The notes under the pieces: generated by a model
Database searches by the model: none
What the model was told of the DNA's origin: nothing
Seen by the model: only the letters and a program-made list of their open reading frames with translations
Assembly (NCBI GenBank): GCA_029245725.1
Contig: JAQWOT010000146.1
Location: forward strand, 1-32,308
Origin: SAR324 cluster bacterium
Lineage (GTDB): Bacteria > SAR324 > NAC60-12
Direction: 5' to 3'
Length of the DNA: 32,308 nt
Shown: positions 16,876 through 25,643 of the stretch, in pieces
Position numbering within the stretch: position 1 is the stretch's first letter
Layout of the letters: the number at the start of each line of letters is the position of its first letter
Program-made: the position numbers and the translations under genes

Positions 16876-19287
16876 TCACATCAAATGTTGTGGGTCGATA
16901 TCAAGAATAATGTTTTCTTCTCGACTACAGATCAAGGGTTCTGGACCGAGAAGTGATTTTTCAAAAATTCTTCGAATCAATCCTGCAGAGGAAGCCTTAA
17001 TCAATACCTGCCATCGGAAGCGATGGTTAATACGTCGAATCGGTGCTTCGGCCGGTCCCTGACAGATTACTTCCCCTTGGCCGTTTGATCTTAAATTTTG
17101 CCGAAGAGATAAGGCAAGATCCTTAGCTCGATGCTCATCTCGAGAAATACAGAGCACACTTGCCAGGCTCAAAAATGGAGGCTGCCTGAATCTTTCTCGT
17201 AGTGGTAACTCCTGATTCACAAAAGATTCGTAATCTTGAAGTTGAGCGGTTAGCAAACTGTGATGATGAGGATTGTTTGTCTGAATCAAAACCCGGCCTG
17301 GCTTCTCACCTCGCCCAGCTCTGCCAGCAACTTGAGTGAGTAGTTGGAAAGTCCTCTCCGCTGAGCGAAAATCTGGCAAATTCAACCCCAAATCGGCCAA
17401 AAGCACTCCCACTAAAGTCACATTAGGGAAGTCATGTCCCTTGGTAACCAGTTGAGTACCAATGACGATGTCGACTTCATGACTTTGAATCTTCTGCTGC
17501 ATTTCGCTCAACGCATGCTTTCCATGTAGCGTATCACGATCCATCCTGAGCAGCCGGGCTTCAGGGAAAACGACACGAAGATCTTGCTCAATCTGTTCTG
17601 TACCAGTTCCCACCAATCGCATGGCCGTCTGCGTTCCACAATTAGGACAGATCTTCGGAAACGTTTGGTTGTAATCACATTGGTGGCAGCAGAGTTTTTC
17701 GCTGCTCTGATGATACACCAAGCTCAAACTACAGGCATCACAATTAATTGTATTCTCACATTCTGGACACTGAACGACTGGAGCATATCCTCTTCGATTC
17801 AGAAAGAGAATTGCCTGGTCTTTTTTCTGAAGGCAGATCCGAAGAGCCTCAACGAGTTCCTTTGTAAAGAAGTAGCAACCAGACTGTCGAGGCTGCTGGC
17901 GCAGATCTAGTAGCTCAACCTCAGGAAGCTTTGCTCCGATCAGGGCTCTGGATGGCAGTTCTAGCAAATGGTACTTTCCTGTCCTGCCATTTTGCCATGA
18001 TTCAATTGACGGAGTTGCCGAACCCAAGATAACCGTTGTTTTTTCCTGGAAAGCTCGATAAACAGCAACATCACGACCTTGATAACGTGGGGACTCACCT
18101 TGCTTGTAAGATTGGTCATGCTCTTCATCGATGACGACTAGCCCAAGGTTCTGCAAAGGCGCAAAAATGGCGCTACGAGCACCAATTGCGATTTTGGCTT
18201 GTCCCAATTGAATACGTGACCATTCATCAAATCGTTCCCCATCATCCATTCCACTGTGAAGAACAGCCACAAGATCCCCAAATCTTTCACGAAAGCGATT
18301 GACCAATTGTGGCGTTAAGGAAATTTCAGGAACAAGCACCAAGGCTGTCTTTTCCAAAACAAGGCATTTTCTAACAGCGTGAAGGTAGACCTCTGTCTTC
18401 CCACTTCCCGTCACACCATGCAGAAGAAAGGCTTTGTATTTTTTGGAGTCCAGACTTTGTTCAATCAGTGTCCAAACATTATGCTGATCCTCCGAAAGTT
18501 TTCGAAAGTCCGTAGGTGTCGGTAGACCTTGTGGCAAAAATCTTCTGAAAACTCGTTCTTCGAAAGTTTCGACAACTTGTTCCTCGACCAGTTGCTTCAA
18601 TAAAGAAGCTGGAGCTTTGGTTTCATCACGGAGGTTAAGCCAAGGTACTGAGTCGCACTTTAGCAATATTTCTAGTAAGCGTTGACGTTTAGTTTTCTTA
18701 CGACTTGATTTGCCAAGCTTATCAGAAGGAGTGTTTTTCAGCCTGACCCAGCGTTCTGTCTTAATTTTTGCTCTTTGTTGCACAAGATGACGCTGCACTT
18801 TAAGCACTCCGCTATCTAGCCAACACTGGCGGAGTTCTTCATCGGTTGCGGAGGGCTTCAACTCCTTCCATTCCTGGTCTGTCCAGCGCTCCTTCTTTAG
18901 CAGACCAGAAAATTTTTCTGATAGATCTGAGTTCTGATCTGGTCTTGAGGGTCCCCACGAATATTCACTTTGCAAATGAACTCCTAACCCCCCAGGCAAA
19001 GCAGTCTGCAAGACTTCCCCCCACCCACAGAAATAGTATTCTGCAACCCATTTGGTCAGATCCAAGAGTTCCCTGTTGATGATCGGATGCTCATCCAGCA
19101 ACGCTAAGACCTGTCGGACACTGTCAAATTCAGATTTTTCTTTGATCCCAACAATCAAACCACACTTTTTTTGACGTCGAAAAGGGACCAAAACCCGTTG
19201 TCCTAATTTGGGCCCATTCCATCCTGCAGGCCACTGATAGTCAAAGACTTGGCGAAGAGGAATGACGAGAGCAATTTCTACGATCAC
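16876..19287 (-). CDS. priA: primosomal protein N' (replication restart helicase)
   Basis: PriA is the 3'-5' helicase that recognises stalled forks and reloads the replisome. At 803 residues it is longer than the E. coli protein (about 730). The N-terminal 3'-DNA binding domain spans 1-100 (IPLRQVFDY, LGQRVLVPF). A Lys/Arg-rich winged-helix region with an insertion (about 165-205) probably accounts for the extra length. Helicase motifs are GVTGSGKT (291-298), DEEH (387-390), GSATPS (422-427), TKGHDFP and QVAGRAGRG. The zinc-binding cysteines are 507, 510, 516, 519, 534, 537, 547 and 550. The frame begins with GTG; the residues after it align with the family N-terminus. Confidence 0.96.
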   Translation of the reverse strand: MIVEIALVIPLRQVFDYQWPAGWNGPKLGQRVLVPFRRQKKCGLIVGIKEKSEFDSVRQVLALLDEHPIINRELLDLTKWVAEYYFCGWGEVLQTALPGGLGVHLQSEYSWGPSRPDQNSDLSEKFSGLLKKERWTDQEWKELKPSATDEELRQCWLDSGVLKVQRHLVQQRAKIKTERWVRLKNTPSDKLGKSSRKKTKRQRLLEILLKCDSVPWLNLRDETKAPASLLKQLVEEQVVETFEERVFRRFLPQGLPTPTDFRKLSEDQHNVWTLIEQSLDSKKYKAFLLHGVTGSGKTEVYLHAVRKCLVLEKTALVLVPEISLTPQLVNRFRERFGDLVAVLHSGMDDGERFDEWSRIQLGQAKIAIGARSAIFAPLQNLGLVVIDEEHDQSYKQGESPRYQGRDVAVYRAFQEKTTVILGSATPSIESWQNGRTGKYHLLELPSRALIGAKLPEVELLDLRQQPRQSGCYFFTKELVEALRICLQKKDQAILFLNRRGYAPVVQCPECENTINCDACSLSLVYHQSSEKLCCHQCDYNQTFPKICPNCGTQTAMRLVGTGTEQIEQDLRVVFPEARLLRMDRDTLHGKHALSEMQQKIQSHEVDIVIGTQLVTKGHDFPNVTLVGVLLADLGLNLPDFRSAERTFQLLTQVAGRAGRGEKPGRVLIQTNNPHHHSLLTAQLQDYESFVNQELPLRERFRQPPFLSLASVLCISRDEHRAKDLALSLRQNLRSNGQGEVICQGPAEAPIRRINHRFRWQVLIKASSAGLIRRIFEKSLLGPEPLICSREENIILDIDPQHLM

Positions 19288-19455
19288 GAGGGTAAATTCT
19301 TAGGAGATTGTGAAATTGGAGATTGAAACTTCCCTTGGAATGAACGATTGCAAGCAGTGAATTAACAAATACCACCTATATTGAGGCTTGGGACTTTCCA
19401 AAAGCAAGTGTTCATCCTTGCTATGAATTATTGATAAGAAGATCAGGAGATACGC

Positions 19456-20901
19456 ATGAGCCAGCACTTCAACCTACAAATCCCCGGAGCACAAAGTGAT
19501 GATGGCCAAATTGAGGTTACCGCTCCCTACGATGGAACTTTGATTGCCACCGTAACTGCAGCTGATGCTGATGCAGTAGGGTTAGCCCTTTCCACCGCAG
19601 ATCGATTGTACCGAGATCGAGATCTGTGGCTGAAGCCCGCCAAACGAATGGAAATACTTGAAAAAACTGCTTCCATCATGTCTGAAAGAGCAGAGGAATT
19701 AGCAGTGGAAGCTGCCCGAGAAGGAGGTAAACCTTTAATTGACTCAAGGGCAGAAGTAGCTAGGGCAATTGATGGTGTGAGAAACTGCATTGAGGTTCTG
19801 AGAACTCAGGCTGGAGAGGAAATCCCAATGAATCTCAATCCTGCTTCAGAGGGCAAGTTTGCTGTAACGAGATATGAGCCCATTGGTATCGTTGTGGCAG
19901 TCAGTGCCTTCAATCATCCACTTAACTTGATTGTACATCAGGTCGGACCTGCTGTAGCAACAGGATGTCCAGTGATCATAAAACCTGCAGAGGACACCCC
20001 TCTTTCCTGCTTCCGTTTCATCAACATCCTTCGGGAGGCAGGGTTACCTGAAGAATGGTGCCAATCACTGATCGTTAATAATTTAGAAAATGCCACAAAA
20101 TTGGTCACTGATTCCCGTGTGGCCTTCTTCTCCTTCATTGGTAGCGCACGTGTGGGCTGGTCACTACGATCTCAAGTTGCTCCAGGAACACGCTGTGCTC
20201 TTGAACATGGGGGAGCTGCTCCTGTTGTAGTTGCCGCGGATGCAGATTTAGAGCGATTGTTGCCCTCACTCACGAAGGGGGGATTCTATCACGCTGGGCA
20301 AGTATGCGTATCAGTACAAAGAGTATTTGCTGATAGCAGTATTGCTCGAGAAGTGGCTAAAAGAATGGCGGAAAAAGCCAAAAATTTGATAGTTGGAGAT
20401 CCCACAGATGCAGCCACTGAAGTAGGCCCACTGATTCGACATAGAGAAACCGACAGGGTAGAGGCTTGGGTCAACGAGGCAGTAGCTGCTGGTGCAGAAT
20501 TGTTCTGTGGAGGGAAGCGGATTTCTGACTCATGTTTTGAAGCCACCGTCCTGTTGAATCCCCCAACTGACTGCAAAGTGAGCCAGGCAGAAATCTTTGG
20601 GCCAGTCGTCTGCGTCTACAGTGTTGAGAATGTAGATGCTGCAATCGCTAGGGCCAATGACGTTCCCTTTTCCTTTCAGGCCTCTGTCTTCACTAGAAGC
20701 ATTGACACTGCAATGCGTGCCTACAGACGTCTCAATGCATCTGCGGTAATGGTCAATGAGCATACCGCATTTCGAGTGGACTGGATGCCATTTGCAGGCT
20801 TGAAACAATCTGGCTTGGCAGTCGGGGGCATCCCCTTCACAATGCATGACATGCAGGTGCACAAAATGTTAGTGCTCCACTCAGAGGAGCTACGTCCGTG
20901 A
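19456..20901 (+). CDS. aldehyde dehydrogenase family protein
   Basis: This is an NAD(P)-dependent aldehyde dehydrogenase of 481 residues. Visible catalytic positions are Asn153 in AFNHPLN, Glu250 in LEHGG and the nucleophile Cys284 in HAGQVCVSVQ. The cofactor stretch is IIKPAED (174-180), and EIFGPVV and GLKQSG occur near the C-terminus. A good ribosome site (AGGAG) precedes the ATG. It opens a plus-strand cluster with an SDR, larBCE and an aldo/keto reductase. The substrate is not readable. The sequence resembles the lactaldehyde/succinate-semialdehyde/glyceraldehyde-3-phosphate (non-phosphorylating) branch more than betaine aldehyde enzymes, but this is a weak judgement. Confidence 0.9.
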   Translation: MSQHFNLQIPGAQSDDGQIEVTAPYDGTLIATVTAADADAVGLALSTADRLYRDRDLWLKPAKRMEILEKTASIMSERAEELAVEAAREGGKPLIDSRAEVARAIDGVRNCIEVLRTQAGEEIPMNLNPASEGKFAVTRYEPIGIVVAVSAFNHPLNLIVHQVGPAVATGCPVIIKPAEDTPLSCFRFINILREAGLPEEWCQSLIVNNLENATKLVTDSRVAFFSFIGSARVGWSLRSQVAPGTRCALEHGGAAPVVVAADADLERLLPSLTKGGFYHAGQVCVSVQRVFADSSIAREVAKRMAEKAKNLIVGDPTDAATEVGPLIRHRETDRVEAWVNEAVAAGAELFCGGKRISDSCFEATVLLNPPTDCKVSQAEIFGPVVCVYSVENVDAAIARANDVPFSFQASVFTRSIDTAMRAYRRLNASAVMVNEHTAFRVDWMPFAGLKQSGLAVGGIPFTMHDMQVHKMLVLHSEELRP

Positions 20902-20946
20902 CCTTTTTGATTTATTATTATAAATTTTCATAATTATTGACTGCCT

Positions 20947-21714
20947 ATGAACTCTTCATTGTTTTCACTTGAAAACCAAATTGTGTTGATCACTGGATCA
21001 AGCCGAGGACTTGGGTGGTCCATGGCCAAGGCAGTTGCGGAAGCTGGAGCCACCGTTCTGCTGCATGGCCGAGATGAAAACTTACTCAAAGAACGTCAGC
21101 AGCATCTTCAGGAGCTTGGCCAGAATGCCGAATACTATATTTTTGATGTCACCAATGACGAGGAAGTGCATGCCGCTTTTGGAAAAATTCGGGAACAGCA
21201 AGGTCAATTGGATGGCTTGATCAACAATGCTGGCATTCAACATCGCCGTCCACTCACTGAGTTTGAATTAGCAGATTTTGATCGAGTGATGGACACGAAC
21301 CTTCGGGCGAGTTGGTTACTTTCTCGGGAAGCCGTGCGCTTGATGCAAGGTCAAGAGTCTGGATCTATTGTCAATATTGCTTCGATCATGGGTCCTCAGG
21401 CTCGTAAGACAATCTCTGCCTACACCACCAGCAAAGCTGGAGTGGTCGGCTTGACCAAGGCCCTAGCTGTTGAATTGGGACCAGAAGGCATTCGCTGTAA
21501 CGGCATCGCTCCAGGCTACTTTGCCACAGAGCTGGCTACCGATCTTTTCAAAGATCCCAATTTCACCGCCTTTGTTTCTGGACGAACCCCGATGCAGCGC
21601 TGGGGTAATCCCGATGAGCTGGGTGGAGCCGCTGTCTTTCTGCTCTCCAAGGCAGCTTCTTATGTAAATGGGAACGTGATCTTTGTCGATGGAGGACTGG
21701 CTTGCCAAGTCTAA
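20947..21714 (+). CDS. short-chain dehydrogenase/reductase, gluconate 5-dehydrogenase-like
   Basis: This is a classical SDR of 255 residues. Motifs are TGSSRGLG (16-23, cofactor loop), NNAG (93-96), catalytic Ser146, Tyr159 and Lys163 (YTTSK) and a C-terminal VDGG. Arg20 and Arg42 near the cofactor loop would fit NADP(H) use. The overall pattern, including the FELADFDRVMDTNL region and the RTPMQRWG stretch, resembles gluconate 5-dehydrogenase/IdnO and related polyol SDRs. It lies 45 bases after the aldehyde dehydrogenase and 37 bases before larB in one direction. Confidence 0.9.
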   Translation: MNSSLFSLENQIVLITGSSRGLGWSMAKAVAEAGATVLLHGRDENLLKERQQHLQELGQNAEYYIFDVTNDEEVHAAFGKIREQQGQLDGLINNAGIQHRRPLTEFELADFDRVMDTNLRASWLLSREAVRLMQGQESGSIVNIASIMGPQARKTISAYTTSKAGVVGLTKALAVELGPEGIRCNGIAPGYFATELATDLFKDPNFTAFVSGRTPMQRWGNPDELGGAAVFLLSKAASYVNGNVIFVDGGLACQV

Positions 21715-21751
21715 GAGATCTTGCAGAAGAGAACTTTTCGAAGAGTTCAGA

Positions 21752-22504
21752 ATGAATTCTTCACAACTACTCCAACTGCTGGAATATGTTGCAGAGGGAA
21801 GCCAATCTCCAGACTCTGCCCTGAAAAAACTAAGAACCTTTCAGGTCGAGAATTTGGGGTTTGCAGAAGTGGACCATCATAGACAACTCCGCAATGGTTT
21901 TTCTGAAGTTGTCTATTGTGATGGCAAAACCCCTGAACAAGTTGCAGAGATCTTTACGGCACTGAATCGTGAAACACCAAACGCCTCGCTTCTCGGAACC
22001 AGGGCTAGCGCTGCTCATTACAGAGCGGTAAAAAAAAACCTCGGTGGCTGCGGCTATTGTGAAGCCTCCAAGTGTCTTTATCTCGACCAAACTGAGGAGG
22101 ATAAACTCAAGGGTGATGTCTTGTTGGTCAGTGCTGGAACTACGGATCGTCCGGTCTTGTTAGAAGCTGCTCACACGGCCAGACTCACTGGAAGCCGAAT
22201 CGAGGTGATGGAAGACTTGGGGGTTGCGGGACTACAGCGGATTGTGTCTAGACACGAACGTTTGATAAAGGCTCGGGTGATTGTGGTTGCTGCAGGGATG
22301 GAAGCTGCTCTGCCAACAGTGGTAGCAGGACTGGTTTCCTGCCCAGTAATCGGAATTCCCACCTCAGTTGGCTATGGTACCTCTTTTAGCGGTGTCACGG
22401 CTTTGTTGGGCATGCTCAACAGCTGTGCTTCTAACCTTTGCTGCGTAAATATTGATGCTGGCTTCCGAGCAGGATATCTAGCTAGTTTGATCAACAGGAA
22501 CTGA
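21752..22504 (+). CDS. larB: nickel-pincer cofactor biosynthesis protein LarB
   Basis: LarB carboxylates the pyridinium ring of nicotinic acid adenine dinucleotide and cleaves off AMP, the first step to the nickel-pincer cofactor. It is 250 residues from the chosen ATG; an in-frame start at 21683 would overlap the SDR gene and add non-conserved residues. Residues about 122-250 are the PurE/AIRC-like domain (DVLLVSAGTTDRPVLLEA, EDLGVAG, IPTSVGYGTSFSG, VNIDAGFRAG). Cys225 in LNSCAS fits the catalytic cysteine of the family. The stop overlaps the larC start (TGATG). The substrate NaAD is an intermediate of NAD synthesis. Confidence 0.93.
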   Translation: MNSSQLLQLLEYVAEGSQSPDSALKKLRTFQVENLGFAEVDHHRQLRNGFSEVVYCDGKTPEQVAEIFTALNRETPNASLLGTRASAAHYRAVKKNLGGCGYCEASKCLYLDQTEEDKLKGDVLLVSAGTTDRPVLLEAAHTARLTGSRIEVMEDLGVAGLQRIVSRHERLIKARVIVVAAGMEAALPTVVAGLVSCPVIGIPTSVGYGTSFSGVTALLGMLNSCASNLCCVNIDAGFRAGYLASLINRN

Positions 22505-23682
22505 TGCATCTTCATCTTCACTCCACTTCAGGGATCAGCGGGGATATGCTTGTCGGGGGCTTCTTAGGCTTGGGATTGCCCTTAGATTTCCTCCAGGAAC
22601 AACTGGTAAAGTTGAATCTCAAAGGATGGGAAATTTCTCAGAAAAATGTTGAAAAACTTGGGGTTTCAGCCATTCAGTTTGAGGTAGCGTACGAGGAACA
22701 AAACCATCATCGACACCTCACAGACATTCTTGAAATTCTTGGCAAGTCGGAGCTTTCCCCAAAAGCCAAGTCCATCGTAGAAGATTTATTCCAATCATTG
22801 GGTCGTGCCGAATCATCAGTCCATCAAGTACCCATCGAGGAGGTTCACTTTCACGAAGTTGGCGCTGTCGATACCATCATTGACATTGTTTCTATTGCGG
22901 TCGCCTTGGAGTATTTTGAAATTGAGAGCGTTTCCTCGAACACTATTTTGGAAGGAGTGGGGAAAGTTAGATTTTCTCATGGAGAATGCGATCTCCCCGT
23001 TCCGGCTGTTAGAGAACTGTTAGGAGATATTCCCCTGCAAAGAATTCCTGTTTCTTCTGAGCTTGTTACTCCGACCGGTGCAGTTTTTCTCCAAAGATTT
23101 GTAGAATGTTTTTCAGATCTCTCTCCACTACTGCAACCCAGAAAAGGAGTTGGCTGTGGAACCAAGGATCTACCTCATCCCAATGTGTTGGAATTACAGC
23201 TAAGTGAGCAAAAGCTAATAGCTGAGGAGATCATAAGATTAGAAGCAAACGTTGATGACCTCAGTCCTCAACTATTAGCTTCCTGTATCGAAAAAGTCCT
23301 AACTGCTGGAGCATTGGACGGTTGGGCTAGCCCAGTTTTTGGTAAGAAGGGTCGGATTGGACAGCAATTGGTGCTGCTTTGCTTGGAGAAAGATCGAGAT
23401 TCACTGCTAGAGCTTCTTTTAAAGGAATCAGGTAGTTTTGGAGTTCGTGTCCAGCCTGTAAAAAGACTCAAGTTGGATTCAAGGCATGAAAACTTCTCTA
23501 CAGAATGGGGAAATATTTCAATGAGATCAGGGTTTCTTGGTGAACAGTGCTGGCAATGGAAACCGGAGCATCGTGATATTATCAATGCCGCAGATCGGAC
23601 TGGTCAACCTCCAGTATTGATTGAGGCTCAGGTTCGGCAAGCTTGGGGGGCAAAGTTGTTGTCATCAGGGGAAACAGAATGA
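22504..23682 (+). CDS. larC: nickel insertase LarC (single full-length frame)
   Basis: LarC is a CTP-dependent cyclometallase that inserts nickel into the pincer ligand. It is 392 residues long and begins MHLHLH, with SGISGDM (9-15) and the EEVHFHEVGAVDTIIDIV stretch (about 114-131), rich in potential metal-binding His/Glu. The C-terminal half (about 240-385) is the LarC2 region, with ANVDDLSP and a GWASPVFGKKGR motif. In Lactobacillus plantarum the gene is read through a frameshift (larC1/larC2); here both halves are in one uninterrupted frame. It overlaps larB by one base and larE by four. Confidence 0.93.
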   Translation: MHLHLHSTSGISGDMLVGGFLGLGLPLDFLQEQLVKLNLKGWEISQKNVEKLGVSAIQFEVAYEEQNHHRHLTDILEILGKSELSPKAKSIVEDLFQSLGRAESSVHQVPIEEVHFHEVGAVDTIIDIVSIAVALEYFEIESVSSNTILEGVGKVRFSHGECDLPVPAVRELLGDIPLQRIPVSSELVTPTGAVFLQRFVECFSDLSPLLQPRKGVGCGTKDLPHPNVLELQLSEQKLIAEEIIRLEANVDDLSPQLLASCIEKVLTAGALDGWASPVFGKKGRIGQQLVLLCLEKDRDSLLELLLKESGSFGVRVQPVKRLKLDSRHENFSTEWGNISMRSGFLGEQCWQWKPEHRDIINAADRTGQPPVLIEAQVRQAWGAKLLSSGETE

Positions 23683-24527
23683 AAGTATTTGGGGATTTAA
23701 AGCGACTCAATACAGTCTTGAAGGGTACCAGTCCTCGAGTGGTGGCTTGTAGCGGGGGAGTTGATAGTATGTTATTAGCGACTCTGGCTCATCGTCAAAA
23801 ACCTGAGGAGACCATTGTTGTGCATGCTGTTGGACCCGCAGTGCCTTCCGCAGCCTCCACACGAGTCAAACGTTGGGCAAATCAAGAAAAATGGCAACTT
23901 CAACTGGTCAATGCAGGTGAATTCGATGATCCCGAATACTTGGCAAATCCAGTGAACCGTTGCTTTCACTGCAAGAAAAATCTTTACCGCACACTGAGAG
24001 ATATTCGAGAGCAGTTAGATTCATCAAGCGTTTTACTAAGTGGTACCAATCTCGATGATCTCGATGATTTTCGACCCGGCTTAGGCGCTGCAGAACAGGC
24101 AGGAGTCAGGCATCCATTCGTGGAAGCATCCATCACAAAACCTCAACTTCGTGAAATCGCCCGTCAATCAGCTTTGCCATTTGCAGATTTACCTGCTGCC
24201 CCGTGCCTCGCGAGTCGGCTCTACACTGGAACAAGAGTACAGGCAGACTTGCTTCAACTGATTGATCAAACTGAAGAATGGATTCGGGAACAAACTGGTC
24301 TAGCTGTCGTTCGTTGTCGCGTCCACCAACAGGAAATGCTTGTGGAAGTTGAGAATCCGAGCCTAGTGGAGAAGCATCATAAGCTTGTCCAGGACTTGAG
24401 AGCCAGAGTTCTAGAAGCTTCAGACCACATCAATTCCGTAGTGATTGATCCAAAACCTTATCAGCCAGGTCGAGCTTTTGTGAGAGGGAATCTAGTAGAA
24501 GACGCACGTTCAACAATAATCCAATGA
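23679..24527 (+). CDS. larE: sulfur transferase LarE of the nickel-pincer pathway
   Basis: LarE is a PP-loop ATPase that converts the two carboxylates of the pincer precursor to thiocarboxylates. It is 282 residues from the ATG at 23679, which overlaps the larC stop (ATGA) and follows an AGGGGA ribosome site; the frame is open further upstream, from 23643. The PP-loop is SGGVDS (25-30). Cys176 in PCLASR matches the sulfur-donor cysteine of Lactobacillus LarE. Two further cysteines, Cys95 and Cys98 (RCFHCKK), give the three-cysteine set associated with [4Fe-4S]-dependent, catalytic LarE homologues. The aldo/keto reductase follows 10 bases later. Confidence 0.93.
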   Translation: MKVFGDLKRLNTVLKGTSPRVVACSGGVDSMLLATLAHRQKPEETIVVHAVGPAVPSAASTRVKRWANQEKWQLQLVNAGEFDDPEYLANPVNRCFHCKKNLYRTLRDIREQLDSSSVLLSGTNLDDLDDFRPGLGAAEQAGVRHPFVEASITKPQLREIARQSALPFADLPAAPCLASRLYTGTRVQADLLQLIDQTEEWIREQTGLAVVRCRVHQQEMLVEVENPSLVEKHHKLVQDLRARVLEASDHINSVVIDPKPYQPGRAFVRGNLVEDARSTIIQ

Positions 24528-24537
24528 TGGAGGCATC

Positions 24538-25404
24538 ATGACGATTGAGAGAAGAAAATTCGGTAGGACTGGCCATCAAAGTAGCGCTGTTATTTTTGGG
24601 GGAGCCGCCTTGGGTCCCGTTGACCAAAGCACAGCGGACAAAGTTTTGGACCTATTGCTCGAATACGGGGTCAACCACATTGACACCGCTGCTAGCTATG
24701 GCGATTCAGAATTACGCATTGGGCCTTGGATGAAGAGATATCGAAAGCAATTTTTCCTCGCTACCAAGACAGGTATCCGGGACTATGCAGGAGCTAAAGA
24801 GGAGATACATCGTTCGCTAGACCGACTCTGCACAGATCATGTTGATTTGATCCAACTTCATGCGCTCTTTCACCCAGATGAATGGGAACAAGCCTTATCA
24901 GCGGGAGGAGCTTTGGAGGCTTGCATCGAAGCTCGTGAGGCAGGGCTAGTCAAATTCATCGGGGTAACTGGACACAGTTGGAGCGTGGCTACCATGCACA
25001 AAAGGAGTCTGGGGCGCTTTAACTTTGATTCGGTGTTGATGCCCTGGAACTATTTCGCTTTTCAACACGAACCCTATGCAAGTGACTTCAGAGACACCTG
25101 GGATCTTTGCAAGGAGCGAGATGTAGCCGTTCAAACCATTAAGAGCATTGCTCGTGGGCCTTGGGCAGCTGGGGTCGATAAAACACACAATACTTGGTAT
25201 CAACCACTACAGGATGAAAAGGATATTCACCGGGCCGTTAATTGGTTGTTGTCTCATGATGGACTCTTCCTCAATTCTGTAGGTGATGTGGAACTCTTAC
25301 CACTGGTTCTGAGAGTTGCGGAAAATAGGGGGAAACGCCCGAGTCAAAAGCAAATGGACGACTTCAAGGAGAGAGCTGGGCTGGCTTCCATTTTTGGTAT
25401 TTGA
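24538..25404 (+). CDS. aldo/keto reductase
   Basis: This is an NAD(P)H-dependent oxidoreductase of the AKR superfamily, 288 residues, TIM-barrel. The catalytic tetrad is present: Asp49 (HIDTA), Tyr54 (SYGDSE), Lys77 (ATKTG) and His108 (LIQLHAL). A strong ribosome site (GGAGG, five bases before ATG) supports the start. It is the last gene of the ALDH-SDR-larBCE run, 10 bases after larE. A co-linear arrangement with lar genes suggests it acts on a product or substrate of a LarA-type racemase/epimerase, which is an inference. No terminator was seen after it. Confidence 0.9.
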   Translation: MTIERRKFGRTGHQSSAVIFGGAALGPVDQSTADKVLDLLLEYGVNHIDTAASYGDSELRIGPWMKRYRKQFFLATKTGIRDYAGAKEEIHRSLDRLCTDHVDLIQLHALFHPDEWEQALSAGGALEACIEAREAGLVKFIGVTGHSWSVATMHKRSLGRFNFDSVLMPWNYFAFQHEPYASDFRDTWDLCKERDVAVQTIKSIARGPWAAGVDKTHNTWYQPLQDEKDIHRAVNWLLSHDGLFLNSVGDVELLPLVLRVAENRGKRPSQKQMDDFKERAGLASIFGI

Positions 25405-25456
25405 AATCTGAAAAAAGAATAACTAATCATACAACAAGAAGTCGAACAAAAATTAC

Positions 25457-25484
25457 TTGACTTGAAAAAGTAAAAGATCATAAT
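25457..25484 (+). promoter_or_regulatory. candidate sigma-70 promoter upstream of dctP
   Basis: A -35 box TTGACT (25457-25462) and a -10 box CATAAT (25479-25484) are separated by 16 bases. The boxes match the consensus well, but the surrounding region is very AT-rich, so chance matches are likely. If used, the 5' leader to the dctP start would be about 150 bases. The rest of the 239-base gap after the aldo/keto reductase holds no recognisable gene. Confidence 0.4.
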
Positions 25485-25643
25485 TTAATTTTTTTAAATA
25501 ATTGTACAATCTTATTAGCAGATAATTGAGTAAGTTAATCAGGTTTTTAAATCAAAAATTATTTCAATTATCATAAAATAACGTGCAATTTATCAACATG
25601 GCTGAGTAGCAGCTTCCTTTAGGTCGTATTTCTCAGGATAATC

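Noticed and set aside
16676-17062. Long plus-strand frame across the priA / dehydrogenase junction
   Set aside because: It spans the ends of two well-supported minus-strand genes, has no recognisable features and is explained as antisense to them.
21683-21751. N-terminal extension of larB
   Set aside because: The extra residues would be coded inside the SDR gene end and are not LarB-like; the ATG at 21752 has a purine-rich site upstream.
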